Of a DNA stretch of 63,005 nt, positions 17,002 to 26,138 are shown in pieces. The notes below the pieces were generated by a model. The model had not been told where the DNA came from. It saw only the letters and a list, made by a program, of their open reading frames with translations, and searched no databases. A program made the position numbers and the translations under genes. Source of the stretch: Sphingomonas sp. LC-1 (GTDB lineage Bacteria; Pseudomonadota; Alphaproteobacteria; Sphingomonadales; Sphingomonadaceae); the NCBI RefSeq assembly GCF_025371035.1, contig NZ_JANZXB010000015.1, positions 1 to 63,005 of the forward strand, written 5' to 3'. How positions within the stretch are numbered: the stretch's first letter is position 1; the number at the start of each line of letters is the position of its first letter.

Positions 17002-18617
17002 GCCCCCGCCGCGATGCTGCGTGCGACCGCCTCCGCCGTCTTGATGCCGTCGACCGCCGCCGACAGGATGCCCCCCGCATAGCCCGCGCCCTCGCCCGCC
17101 GGGAACAGGCCCGGGGTGTTCAGGCTTTGTCCGTCCTCGCCACGCGTGAAGCGGACCGGCGAGGAGGTGCGGGTTTCGACGCCGGTCATCACCACATCGG
17201 GATGATCATATCCCGCGATCTGGCGACCAAAGGCCGGGATCGCCTCGCGCATCGCCTCGACCACGAAATCGGGCAGGCATTCGGACAGGTCGGTCGGCGT
17301 CACGCCGGGGCGATAGGATGGGGTGACCGACCCCAGGCTGGTCGAGGGACGCCCCGCCAGGAAGTCGCCGACCCGCTGTGCCGGGGCCTTGTAGTTCGAT
17401 CCGCCTGCGACGAACGCCCGTTCCTCCCAATGGCGTTGTAGCGTGAGGCCCGCCAGCGGGTCGCCCGGATAGTCGCGTTCGGGATCGATGGCGACGACGA
17501 AGCCCGAATTGGCGTTGCGCTCATTGCGCGAATATTGGCTCATGCCGTTGGTCGCCACGCGCCCTTCTTCGCTGGTCGCGGCGACCACCGTGCCGCCCGG
17601 ACACATGCAGAAGCTGTAGACGGTGCGCCCGTTCCGGCAGTGGTGCGAGATGTGATATTCCGCCGCGCCCAGGATCGGATGCCCCGCCTGATGTCCGAAG
17701 CGGGCCCGGTCGATCCAGCCTTGCGGATGCTCGATACGGACGCCAATCGAAAAGGGCTTGGCCTCGACATGGACGCCGGCCGCCTGAAGCATTGCAAAGC
17801 TGTCGCGCGCGCTATGCCCGATGGCGAGGACGACATGATCGGCCTCCAGATAGCCGCCGCCGTTCAGGTGAAGCCCGCGCACCCGCCGCGTGCCCGATCC
17901 GTCGGTCTCGACGTCCAGCCCGTCGACGCGGGTGGAGAATCGGTACTCGCCGCCCAATTCCTCGATCGTCGCGCGGATGCTCTCCACCATCGTCACCAGG
18001 CGGAAGGTGCCGATATGCGGGTGCGCCTCGGTCAGGATTTCGGGCGGCGCGCCCGCCTTGACGAACTCGGTCAGCACCTTGCGGTTCAGATGGCGTGGGT
18101 CCTTGATCCGGCTATAGAGCTTGCCGTCCGAAAAGGTGCCTGCGCCCCCTTCGCCATATTGCACGTTGGATTCGGGGTTGAGGACGCTGCGCCGCCACAG
18201 GCCCCAGGTGTCCTGGGTCCGCTCACGCACCACCTTGCCGCGCTCCAGGATGATCGGGCGATAGCCTGCCTGCGCCAGGATGAGCGCGGCGAACAGGCCG
18301 CAGGGGCCGGCCCCGATCACCACGGGCCGCCGCGCACCCGCCGGCGGGGCGGAGGGCAGGTGATAGCGCGTGTCCGGCGTCCGCTGCACATCGCGGTCGC
18401 GGCGGAACCGCTCCAGCACGGCGGCCTCGTTCTTCAGGTTGATGTCGACCGAATAGACGAGTTGGATATTGTTCTTGTCGCGCGCGTCATGGCCGCGCCG
18501 GGCGACGGTGAAGCGGATCAGGTCGCGCGGCGTCACGCGCAACCGGCGACAGATGGCGGCGGGCAGGGCCTCGTCCGCATGGTGGAGAGGCAGTTTCAGT
18601 TCGCTGAGGCGGATCAT
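16998..18617 (-). CDS. COG2509-type FAD-dependent dehydrogenase
   Basis: A 539-residue flavoprotein. Residues 1-85 form the N-terminal domain typical of COG2509 (MIRLSELKLPL, RDLIRFTVARRGHDARDK). It continues with the dinucleotide motif VVIGAGPCGLFAALILAQAG, then ESNVQYGEGGAGTFSDGKL and a GLFPAGEGAGYAGGILSAAVDG C-terminal FAD motif. The family is widespread but its reaction is not established. The start at 18617 begins with the conserved MIRLSEL; an in-frame ATG at 18629 adds four residues. It heads a two-gene operon with the RNase H-like protein. Confidence 0.85.
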   Translation of the reverse strand: MIRLSELKLPLHHADEALPAAICRRLRVTPRDLIRFTVARRGHDARDKNNIQLVYSVDINLKNEAAVLERFRRDRDVQRTPDTRYHLPSAPPAGARRPVVIGAGPCGLFAALILAQAGYRPIILERGKVVRERTQDTWGLWRRSVLNPESNVQYGEGGAGTFSDGKLYSRIKDPRHLNRKVLTEFVKAGAPPEILTEAHPHIGTFRLVTMVESIRATIEELGGEYRFSTRVDGLDVETDGSGTRRVRGLHLNGGGYLEADHVVLAIGHSARDSFAMLQAAGVHVEAKPFSIGVRIEHPQGWIDRARFGHQAGHPILGAAEYHISHHCRNGRTVYSFCMCPGGTVVAATSEEGRVATNGMSQYSRNERNANSGFVVAIDPERDYPGDPLAGLTLQRHWEERAFVAGGSNYKAPAQRVGDFLAGRPSTSLGSVTPSYRPGVTPTDLSECLPDFVVEAMREAIPAFGRQIAGYDHPDVVMTGVETRTSSPVRFTRGEDGQSLNTPGLFPAGEGAGYAGGILSAAVDGIKTAEAVARSIAAGA

Positions 18618-18694
18618 GCCCCGCGCCATACAGATTTGTCGCGTGTCCCGCCATTGTGGGCCGCCATTGCGACAAGGAAACGGCGCGGGCCCCG

Positions 18695-19159
18695 TCAGGC
18701 GCCGAGCGTCAGCAGTTTCTGGACGATGCCGTCGCCCTCGCGATAGGTGCGAAAGCCCATTGCCTCATAATAGCGCAGGCCCATCGCATTGTCGGCACCG
18801 ATATAGGCGTCGATCTTGGGCAGGCCCGCCGCGACCGCCGCCTGTCTGGTCGCGGTGAACAAAGTGGTGCCCACGCCCTTGCGATGCGCGTGCGGACTGA
18901 TGTGCGTGCCGATGATCCCCCAACCCTCGGGAACGTCATAGCGGTTGCGCGGGACGGCGCGGACCAGCGACTGAAAGCCCAAGATCGCGCCATCCGCATC
19001 CAGCGCGACGCTGCACCGCACGCTGTCTCGGTTGGTGATATAATGGGACAGGACGAAGTCCGGGTCGTGCGGACGCATGCGGCCGGTCTGCGCGATGATG
19101 TCGAGCAGGACCCGGCTCATCGCCGGGGCGTCCGTTTCGATGGCGGGGCGGATCAGCAT
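18695..19159 (-). CDS. GNAT-family N-acetyltransferase
   Basis: A 154-residue acetyl-CoA-dependent N-acetyltransferase. The acetyl-CoA-binding loop is HISPHAHRKGVGTTLF (a Q/RxxGxG/A form), and the C-terminal LRYYEAMGFRTYREGD is typical of the fold. The ATG at 19159 gives MLIRPAIETDAP, the usual GNAT start; a longer frame from 19318 adds unrelated sequence. It lies 34 bases downstream of the HD-GYP gene and may be co-transcribed with it. The acetyl acceptor is unknown. Confidence 0.85.
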   Translation of the reverse strand: MLIRPAIETDAPAMSRVLLDIIAQTGRMRPHDPDFVLSHYITNRDSVRCSVALDADGAILGFQSLVRAVPRNRYDVPEGWGIIGTHISPHAHRKGVGTTLFTATRQAAVAAGLPKIDAYIGADNAMGLRYYEAMGFRTYREGDGIVQKLLTLGA

Positions 19160-19193
19160 GGCGGGGCGTCTTCGGTCATGAGGGGGGACCGGA

Positions 19194-20474
19194 TCATCCG
19201 GCAAGACGGTGATGCGGGGGTTCCGGCATTTCGGTCTGTGCCATGATCTCCGCCTGAAGTGCAGGCCAATGCGTGCCGAACCAATATTCCCCGCGTTCGA
19301 CGCGAAGGATCGCGTCATGCGCGGTCGCGACGTCCTCGACGGGCAGCATCCTTTGCTCCGGCACGTCGAAAAAGGTGCGGACGACCGGCATTGTCGGGCT
19401 TTCGCCTTCCCGCACCACGATGCCCAGCCGGTTGGAGGTCAGCCGCACCAGCGCACCCAGGGGCTGGATACCCAGGCTGGCGATCAGGGCGTGGACCATC
19501 TCCATATCGAAATGGCCGTCCCATTCGAGCATCTGCGCCAACGCCTCATGCGGCGACCAGGCGCGCTTATAGGGCCGGATCGAGGTGACCGCGTCATAGA
19601 CGTCGCATACCGCTGACAGCCGGACGAGCGGGCTGAGTTCATCGCCCTTCAACCCGTCGGGATAGCCCGCGCCATCGATCCGCTCATGATGATGGCGGCA
19701 CACATCCAGGATGCGCGGGTCGAGCCCCTCCATGTCGAGCAGGATGCTGTGGCCTATGCCGGGATGCTGGCGCATCTGGGCCAGCTCCTCGGGGTCGAGG
19801 CGGCCAGGTTTCTCGACGATGCCCGCCGCAACCTGCATCTTGCCGATGTCGTGCAGCAATCCCGCCATGCCCGCGACGCGGACATCCTCCTCGCTCCAGC
19901 GCAGATGCCGCGCCAGCCCCATCATCAACGTGGCGACCGCGACCGAGTGGATATAGGTATAATGATCCCTGTCCCTCAGTCGGGTCACCGCCACCATGGC
20001 GACGCTACCCTTCGATATGGTCTGCGCGATCTCCTCGACGATCGGGACCAGGTCGGCGGCGTAGATGACCCTACCGAGCCGCGCCTCGCCGTACAATCGG
20101 CTGACGGCGGCGGTCGCGCGTTCGGCGACGATGCCGACCAATTCCCATTCCGTTGGCGACTTACGCCGCCGAACCTTGGTCGGCGCGCTCGTGGGAACGG
20201 GGGAGGTGTAGGCTTCCACAGCAGGCGGATCGATCCGTCCGACCATGTTGCCGGCTTTGGGTTCTTTCAGCCCGCGACCTCTGGTGAGATCGATCGTGAC
20301 ATGCGGCACCGAATCCCGAATTTTCGCACGATCCTCTGGGTCGGTTAGCAGGAACGATTTTCGCCAAAATGGGCTGTTTAGCCACGAACAGTGAAGAGTG
20401 TGGACATACATTCCCAACTCAACCTGTGCCCCTTCGATACGGACGTATCGGACCTTGTGTGGCCGTTTTGTCAT
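19194..20474 (-). CDS. HD-GYP cyclic-di-GMP phosphodiesterase with N-terminal DUF3391 domain
   Basis: A 426-residue protein. Residues about 5-110 match the DUF3391 domain that often precedes HD-GYP domains (VELGMYVHTLHCSWLNSPFW). Residues about 165-350 form the HD-GYP phosphodiesterase, with LLHDIGKMQV for the HD pair, HHHERIDGAGYPDGL for the GYP signature and SAVCDVYDAVTS. It should hydrolyse cyclic di-GMP and so lower biofilm or raise motility. The start at 20474 was chosen because the 75 residues added by the longer frame do not look coding. The gene is divergent from the iron-regulated TonB receptor. Confidence 0.92.
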   Translation of the reverse strand: MTKRPHKVRYVRIEGAQVELGMYVHTLHCSWLNSPFWRKSFLLTDPEDRAKIRDSVPHVTIDLTRGRGLKEPKAGNMVGRIDPPAVEAYTSPVPTSAPTKVRRRKSPTEWELVGIVAERATAAVSRLYGEARLGRVIYAADLVPIVEEIAQTISKGSVAMVAVTRLRDRDHYTYIHSVAVATLMMGLARHLRWSEEDVRVAGMAGLLHDIGKMQVAAGIVEKPGRLDPEELAQMRQHPGIGHSILLDMEGLDPRILDVCRHHHERIDGAGYPDGLKGDELSPLVRLSAVCDVYDAVTSIRPYKRAWSPHEALAQMLEWDGHFDMEMVHALIASLGIQPLGALVRLTSNRLGIVVREGESPTMPVVRTFFDVPEQRMLPVEDVATAHDAILRVERGEYWFGTHWPALQAEIMAQTEMPEPPHHRLAG

Positions 20475-20655
20475 GAAGCCACAGGTACCAAAGGGTTGTG
20501 AAGACTTGGTTGCCGAAGCACCTTCGTCAAACCGCCTGATTTTTTCTGAACGGCCTGAAAACCTGAATCCTGTCCGAAATGGGCAATGGTTGGGGCGAAA
20601 GGTCGAAAGAGGGGTGCTGGGCAGATGCCGACCCGAGCCGCCATTCATGCGGTTA

Positions 20656-20698
20656 TGCGAATAGCTATCAATTGCATTGACGATGAGAGTGTTTCTCA
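20656..20698 (+). promoter_or_regulatory. Tandem Fur-like boxes upstream of the TonB receptor
   Basis: Two imperfect palindromes precede the receptor gene: TGCGAATAGCTATCAATTGC at 20656-20675, and TGAGAGTGTTTCTCA at 20684-20698 (TGAGA...TCTCA). Alphaproteobacterial Fur sites often have the form TGAGAAT-N-ATTCTCA or TGCGAAT-N-ATTCGCA. Their position, 29-71 bases before the ATG, fits iron repression. This is a pattern match only. Confidence 0.5.
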
Positions 20699-20726
20699 TT
20701 AGCGGCCGCGCTGAAGGGGAATATCC

Positions 20727-23132
20727 ATGTCACAAACGTTCATCGCCTTGTCGTGCGTGGGCTTTCTGGCGACCGCACCGAATATCGCCGCCGCAGAAGC
20801 GGACGGTCGTGCCGATCCGTCGAGCGCCCATGCTTCGGCCGCGCGTGGCCAGGACTCGACCGGCCAGCGCGACATCGTCGTCGTCACCGGCCAGCGCGCT
20901 ACGGGCGCGGCGACGCTGGAAAGCCCCAAGGCGACCGCGCCGCTGCTCGACACGCCGCAGACCATCACCGTGGTCAGCGAACAGACCATCCGAAAGCAGA
21001 ATCTCCAGACGCTGCGCGACGTGCTCCAGACGATTCCGGGCATCACCTTCGGCGCAGGCGAAGGCGGCGGCGGTTATGGCGACTCGATCAATCTGCGCGG
21101 CTATTCGGCGAACAACGACGTCACGATCGACGGCGTTCGCGACAGTGCCCAATATAGCCGCACCGACCCGTTCAACCTGCAACAGGTCGAGGTCTATAAC
21201 GGCGCGAACAGCGTCTTCAACGGATCGGGATCGGTCGGCGGCACGATCAACCTCGTCTCCAAGGTGCCGACGCGCGAGACGCTGACCATCATGCAGGGCT
21301 CGGTCGGCACCGACAATTATTATCGCGGCGCGATCGACAGCAATGTGCGCGTGTCCGATCTGGTCGCGGTGCGGCTGAACGGGGCCTATCACCATAACGA
21401 CGTGCCGGGCCGCGATGTCGAGAAGATGGAGCGTTGGGGCATCGCGCCCTCGGTTACGATCGGCATGGATGGCCCGACCAGCCTGACCTTGGCCTATGTC
21501 CATCAGGAGGATCGCAACACGCCGGTCTACGGCGTGCCCTATTTCGACAACGGCATGATCGACGGCTTCGTGCCGGGCGCGAGCCGCAGCGCCTATTTCG
21601 GGATCGCCAATCTCGACCACCAGGACATCACCGTCGATCGGTTGACCGCGACCTTCCGCCACGCGATCGACGATCACCTGAGCGTGCGCAACCTGACCCG
21701 CTGGCAACAGGTGAAGCAGAACAGCGTCACCTCCGCGCCGCAGGGGACGTTCTGTCTGGCCTCGACCGGGCTTCAGCCGGTGACGACGGCGGCAGGAACG
21801 ACGGTCGGCCAGGCCTGTCCCACCACCGTCCCGGCTGGTTTCTATCTGCCCTCCGGCCCGCGCGGGCTGGTGCGGAACCAGGAAAATCAGATGCTCTACA
21901 ACCAGACCGATCTTCGGCATGAGGCGGGGGCCAAGGGCGGCCTGCACAATGTCCTGAATGTCGGCCTGTCGGGCATGATCGAGAATTACCGGCTCACCCA
22001 GGGGTCGCTGCTGCGCAATGCGAATGGCAGCGCGGTATCACCCTTGCCCCTGATTTCGATCGCCAACCCGAACACCAACTATACCGGGCCGGTCAACTTC
22101 ACGATCACCGGCCAGTCGCGCAGCGAGACGCGCAACCTGGCCGTCTATGCCTTCGACACGCTGGAGCTGAATCGCTTCTTCGAAGTGAACGGTGGCGTGC
22201 GCTGGGAAACGCAGGACGCGAATTTCCGCGCCCTGCCGCTGACCGTCGTGCCGCCGGGCTCGACCCAGTTGACCGCGCTCCAGGCTCGACCCCAGCTGAG
22301 CAGCGAACGGCTCTTTTCCTGGCGGGTCGGGGCCGTGTTCCACCCGGTGGAGAATGTCAGCGTCTATGCGGGCTATGGCAATGCCAAGTCGCCCTCGTCC
22401 ACGACCGTTCGTCTGGGGTGCGGCGTGCCCGCGACCGCGACGGCGGCCGATCCGTGCGCCGTCGCGCCCGAAATCGCCAAGAATTACGAGGCGGGGATCA
22501 AGGCCGGGCTGTTCGACCGCCATCTGGAGTTGACCGCCGCCGTCTTCCGCAACGAGCGGACCAATTACCGCGTCCCCTCCAACGATCCCTCGCTGCCCGC
22601 CAATCTGCAGGTGCTCGACGGACGCAGCCGGGTGGACGGCATCGCGCTGGGGGCGTCGGGGGCGATCACCCATGCATGGACGATCTTCGCCAACTACACC
22701 TATCTCGACGGCAAGGTGCTTCAAAGCATTTCCAACCGCGACAAGGCGGCGGGCGTGGTCGATCCTCAGGCGGGCACCCAGCTCTTCCAGACGCCCAAGC
22801 ATTCGGGCAGCCTGTTCACCACTTACAAGCTGCCCTTCGGTCTGGAGCTGGGCTATGGCCTGACCTATCAGGGATCGTTCGCGACCAATGCGCCGGTCGC
22901 GGCCAATCCGGTCCAGTTCCATGTGGACGATTATCTGATCCACCGCGCCTTCCTGGCTTATACCCTCGCGCAGCGCTGGACCTTGCAGCTCAACGTCCAG
23001 AACTTCACCGACGAGAAATATGTGACGGGCGTGCGCAACAATGTGAACGCGACGACCGGCATCGTCACCGGCGGCTGGGCGGTGCCCGGCGACCGGCGGC
23101 AGGCAACGCTGAGCCTGTTCTACAATTTCTGA
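20727..23132 (+). CDS. fiu: TonB-dependent catecholate siderophore receptor (Fiu-like)
   Basis: An 801-residue outer-membrane receptor with a cleavable signal peptide (about residues 1-25, ending APNIAAAEA). The plug domain carries ESPKATAPLLDTPQTITVV, NLRGYSANNDVTIDGVRD and NSVFNGSGSVGGTINLVSKV. A 22-strand barrel follows, ending in LSLFYNF with the terminal aromatic. It imports ferric catecholate-type siderophores energised by TonB-ExbBD. The downstream PiuC-like dioxygenase gene, 18 bases away, is the usual companion of Fiu/PiuA receptors. Fur-like boxes upstream suggest induction by iron starvation. The exact siderophore is inferred only from family and neighbour. Confidence 0.85.
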   Translation: MSQTFIALSCVGFLATAPNIAAAEADGRADPSSAHASAARGQDSTGQRDIVVVTGQRATGAATLESPKATAPLLDTPQTITVVSEQTIRKQNLQTLRDVLQTIPGITFGAGEGGGGYGDSINLRGYSANNDVTIDGVRDSAQYSRTDPFNLQQVEVYNGANSVFNGSGSVGGTINLVSKVPTRETLTIMQGSVGTDNYYRGAIDSNVRVSDLVAVRLNGAYHHNDVPGRDVEKMERWGIAPSVTIGMDGPTSLTLAYVHQEDRNTPVYGVPYFDNGMIDGFVPGASRSAYFGIANLDHQDITVDRLTATFRHAIDDHLSVRNLTRWQQVKQNSVTSAPQGTFCLASTGLQPVTTAAGTTVGQACPTTVPAGFYLPSGPRGLVRNQENQMLYNQTDLRHEAGAKGGLHNVLNVGLSGMIENYRLTQGSLLRNANGSAVSPLPLISIANPNTNYTGPVNFTITGQSRSETRNLAVYAFDTLELNRFFEVNGGVRWETQDANFRALPLTVVPPGSTQLTALQARPQLSSERLFSWRVGAVFHPVENVSVYAGYGNAKSPSSTTVRLGCGVPATATAADPCAVAPEIAKNYEAGIKAGLFDRHLELTAAVFRNERTNYRVPSNDPSLPANLQVLDGRSRVDGIALGASGAITHAWTIFANYTYLDGKVLQSISNRDKAAGVVDPQAGTQLFQTPKHSGSLFTTYKLPFGLELGYGLTYQGSFATNAPVAANPVQFHVDDYLIHRAFLAYTLAQRWTLQLNVQNFTDEKYVTGVRNNVNATTGIVTGGWAVPGDRRQATLSLFYNF

Positions 23133-23150
23133 GCAGGCTAGGCTGACCCC

Positions 23151-23834
23151 ATGCTGATCGTCCTTCCCGACATTCTCGATCCGGCGGGAGTCGCCGGGCT
23201 CCGCGCCGTCATCGACGCGGGCCCCTGGGCGGACGGCAATGCGACCTCCGGCCCGCAGGCGGCGCTGGCCAAGCGCAACGACCAGTTGCCGGAGGATTCG
23301 GGGGCCGCGATCGAGGCGGGACGGATAGTCCTGGACGCGCTGGGGCGTTCGCCGCTGTTCGTGGCGGCCGCCTTGCCGCTCAAGGTCTATCCGCCGCTGT
23401 TCAACCGCTATGCCGGGGGGCAGGCCTTCGACACCCATGTCGACAATGCCGTCCGGCTGAAGCGGGGTAGCGACTTTCGGATGCGTTCGGACCTGTCGCT
23501 GACCCTCTTCCTGGAAGATCCCGACGCCTATGATGGCGGCGAGCTGGTGGTCGAGGATCTGTATGGCGAGCAGCGGGTCAAGCTGTCGGCGGGCAGCGCG
23601 GTGCTCTACCCGGCCTCCAGCCTCCACCGGGTCGAGCCGGTGACGCGCGGCACGCGGGTGGCATCCTTCCTATGGATCCAGTCGATGGTCCGCGACGATG
23701 GCGAGCGGCGCATCCTGTTCGACCTCGACCGCGCAATCCAGCGGGTCGGGGTCGAGAAGGGGCAGGGCGATCGTTCGGTGGTCGAATTGACCGGCGTCTA
23801 TCACAATCTGCTACGCCGCTGGGCCGACGCCTGA
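23151..23834 (+). CDS. piuC: PiuC-type Fe(II)/2-oxoglutarate-dependent dioxygenase
   Basis: A 227-residue PKHD-type hydroxylase. The iron ligands are His96 and Asp98 in FDTHVDNAV and His159 in [12 protein letters not shown], with a nearby Arg for 2-oxoglutarate. The family regularly follows catecholate-siderophore receptor genes, as here, and is thought to help process iron-siderophore uptake; the substrate is not established. The start at 23151 lies 18 bases after the receptor stop, so the two form an operon. It ends 13 bases before the opposing second receptor. Confidence 0.9.
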   Translation: MLIVLPDILDPAGVAGLRAVIDAGPWADGNATSGPQAALAKRNDQLPEDSGAAIEAGRIVLDALGRSPLFVAAALPLKVYPPLFNRYAGGQAFDTHVDNAVRLKRGSDFRMRSDLSLTLFLEDPDAYDGGELVVEDLYGEQRVKLSAGSAVLYPASSLHRVEPVTRGTRVASFLWIQSMVRDDGERRILFDLDRAIQRVGVEKGQGDRSVVELTGVYHNLLRRWADA

Positions 23835-23847
23835 CGGCCCGACGGCG

Positions 23848-25956
23848 TCAGAACCGCCCGCGCAGCGTCACCCGGACATTGCGGGGCGCACCCGGCATCG
23901 TCCACACATCGGCATAGCTGCTGCTGATGTAATAGGTGTCGAACAGATTCTCGAGGTCGAGCCGCACGTCGAAGCGCGGGTTGACCGCCCAGGTCGCATC
24001 GGCCCGCACGATCGTATAGCCGGGCAGGCGATAACCGCTGGCAAAGGGATCGCCGTTGCGCGCGCCGACATGGGTGACGCCGCCGCCGACCGTCACCACA
24101 CCCACCCGCTGATGCAAGTCGAGTGCGGCGAGATGCTTCGGGACATTGGACAGCGTCGTGCCGATCAGCGCGGCGTTCTTGTCGTTGCGCACCGTGGCAT
24201 CGGTGTAGGTATAGGTCGCCGTGCCGGTCAGCCCGCCGGCCAGCCGCAGATCGGCCACCGTCTCGACCCCGCGCGACCGCTGGCGGCCGATCTGGGTCTT
24301 GGTGAAGACGTCGGTGGCATTGGGGTTCAGCACGTTGCGCTTGGTCATGGTGAACAGCGCGGTCTGGCCGGTCAGCGCGCCGCCGAACAGGGCATATTTC
24401 GCGCCGACCTCGGTCGAATTGCTGCGCTCGGCGTCGAAGCTGCTGATCCCGTCCGAAGGGTTGAGGCGCAGCGACTGGCCCCAGCTGGTGAACAGTGAGA
24501 ATTGCGGGCTGGCCGCCCAGGTCAGCGCGGCGCGCGGAGTGATGCCGCGATCGACCGTGTCGAGTCGCAAATCGCCGCGCAGATAGTTGGTCATCGTCTC
24601 GCGAAAGCTGTTCCACCGCGCGCCGACCAACGCGGTGAACGCGCCGAAGCGGATCAGGTCCTGCGCATAGACGCTCTCGCTGCGAAACGAGGAGTAGCGG
24701 TGCGCGAAGGGGGCGGGCACGGGCAGCGGCTGGCCATAGACGGGATCGAAGGCGTCGATGGTCAGGATCGGCGCGCCAGGGCGTCCGCGAGCCTGGTCCA
24801 TGCGGAAGTCCATGCCGTGCCGCACCCGGTCCACGCCGAAGCGCAGATCGTGCGACATGCCCAGCCAGTCGAGCTTGGCGGTCAGCTCGGCGCGCGCGGT
24901 CAGGTCTTGCCAGCGGAAGTCATGGAACCGGCGCGAACGACCGATGGTCCGCCCATTCGCCTGAACCCCGCGCCCGCCGAAGTCCGGCTGGGTTGCGAAA
25001 CCGCTCAGGAAACCGTCACGGCTGGACAGTCCGGCCTCCAGCGAGACCCGGTCGGACAGTGCGGCGAAGACGCTGCCCTGCTGCCACAACATGCGCTGCG
25101 TCATCCGGCCATCGGCGGGCTCGCCCAGGAAGGTGTCGCGGTCCATCGCCCGCGCATCGCCCTTGATCGCCGCCACGCCGCGGTCGACCGGTGCGCGGTT
25201 GCGCATGAATTCGGCCTGATAGAGAAAGCGCAGGCTCTCGATCGGCGTGAACGACAGCGACGGCGCGAGCAGCAGCCGGTCGGTATGGACATAGTTGCGG
25301 AAGCTGTCGCCTTCCTCCGATACGCCGATCAGCCGGGCGGACAGGGTGTCGGTGATGGGCCCGCTGATGTCGCCGGTCGCGCGCACCCGGTTCCAGCTGC
25401 CATAGCTGAGCGAGGTTTCGCCTTGGAAAGTGGTGGTCGGGGTCTTGGTGACGATGTTGAGCGATCCGCCCGGTTCCCCCAAACCCGACAGCGCGGCGGC
25501 GGCGCCTTTCAAAAACTCGAACCGCTCGACCGTGGCGACATCCACCGGCGCGTTGAAGCCGAGATTGCTGTTGAAGCGATTGATGAGGATGTCGGGGCCG
25601 CTATTCTCGTTCCCGGCAAAGCCGCGGATCGAATATTTGTCCCACAGTCCGCCAAAGTCGTTCTGCCGCGCGACCCCGCCCGCCAGATCGATCGTGTCGT
25701 CCAGTCGGGTCGCCCCCACCCGATCGATCAGCGACCGGTCGATGACGCGCAGCGATTGCGGATAGCGTGTCGGCGGCGTGTCGGTGCCCGTGATGCTGGC
25801 ATTGGCGTCGCGCAGGCCGATGACGACCACGTCGCCCCGATCCTCGACCCGCTCATCCCTATCGGGCTGGCCGATACCATTTACGGCTTGCGCATGCGCC
25901 GCTTGTGCAAGCGTCGCCCCGGCCAGCAGCATGGCGCGCCAAATCGCCTTCGACAT
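23848..25956 (-). CDS. TonB-dependent siderophore receptor (hydroxamate/ferrichrome-type)
   Basis: A 702-residue outer-membrane receptor with a signal peptide (MSKAIWRAMLLAG...AAHAQ). The plug has TRYPQSLRVIDRSLIDRVGA, IRGFAGNENSGPDILINRF and FEFLKGAAAALSGLGEPGG, typical of FhuE/FpvA-type siderophore receptors. The barrel ends in NVRVTLRGRF with the final Phe. The ATG at 25956 gives a proper signal sequence; 25977 would add seven residues. A Fur-like box lies about 45 bases upstream. It is convergent with the PiuC gene, so the cluster has two iron-starvation promoters pointing inward. The ligand is not determined. Confidence 0.85.
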   Translation of the reverse strand: MSKAIWRAMLLAGATLAQAAHAQAVNGIGQPDRDERVEDRGDVVVIGLRDANASITGTDTPPTRYPQSLRVIDRSLIDRVGATRLDDTIDLAGGVARQNDFGGLWDKYSIRGFAGNENSGPDILINRFNSNLGFNAPVDVATVERFEFLKGAAAALSGLGEPGGSLNIVTKTPTTTFQGETSLSYGSWNRVRATGDISGPITDTLSARLIGVSEEGDSFRNYVHTDRLLLAPSLSFTPIESLRFLYQAEFMRNRAPVDRGVAAIKGDARAMDRDTFLGEPADGRMTQRMLWQQGSVFAALSDRVSLEAGLSSRDGFLSGFATQPDFGGRGVQANGRTIGRSRRFHDFRWQDLTARAELTAKLDWLGMSHDLRFGVDRVRHGMDFRMDQARGRPGAPILTIDAFDPVYGQPLPVPAPFAHRYSSFRSESVYAQDLIRFGAFTALVGARWNSFRETMTNYLRGDLRLDTVDRGITPRAALTWAASPQFSLFTSWGQSLRLNPSDGISSFDAERSNSTEVGAKYALFGGALTGQTALFTMTKRNVLNPNATDVFTKTQIGRQRSRGVETVADLRLAGGLTGTATYTYTDATVRNDKNAALIGTTLSNVPKHLAALDLHQRVGVVTVGGGVTHVGARNGDPFASGYRLPGYTIVRADATWAVNPRFDVRLDLENLFDTYYISSSYADVWTMPGAPRNVRVTLRGRF

Positions 25957-25999
25957 GTTCAACAACCCCCGAATCAATCGATTTCGGCGGCGCAGTATC

Positions 26000-26019
26000 G
26001 ATAGTGATAATAACTCGCA
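26000..26019 (-). promoter_or_regulatory. Fur-like box upstream of the second siderophore receptor
   Basis: The plus-strand sequence GATAGTGATAATAACTCGCA matches the classical Fur consensus GATAATGATAATCATTATC at most positions of its first two hexamers. It sits 44-63 bases upstream of the receptor ATG on the minus strand. Iron-dependent repression is inferred. Confidence 0.6.
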
Positions 26020-26138
26020 ATCTTAAAATAGGCCGATTGGAATTGCCTGTCATGTCATGCCTCTGCCATGTGAGGCTGCCAGGGGCGGCCATGGCCATTT
26101 CCGATGCGGGCGGCCCCATTTGCGTAAGGATGGCGATC

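Noticed and set aside
22038-25900. Very long open frames antisense to the TonB receptors (for example 22038-23627 minus and 24502-26004 plus)
   Set aside because: They mirror the real genes in a high-GC genome, are Arg/Gly/Asp/His-rich without domain patterns, and the opposite strand has complete receptors.
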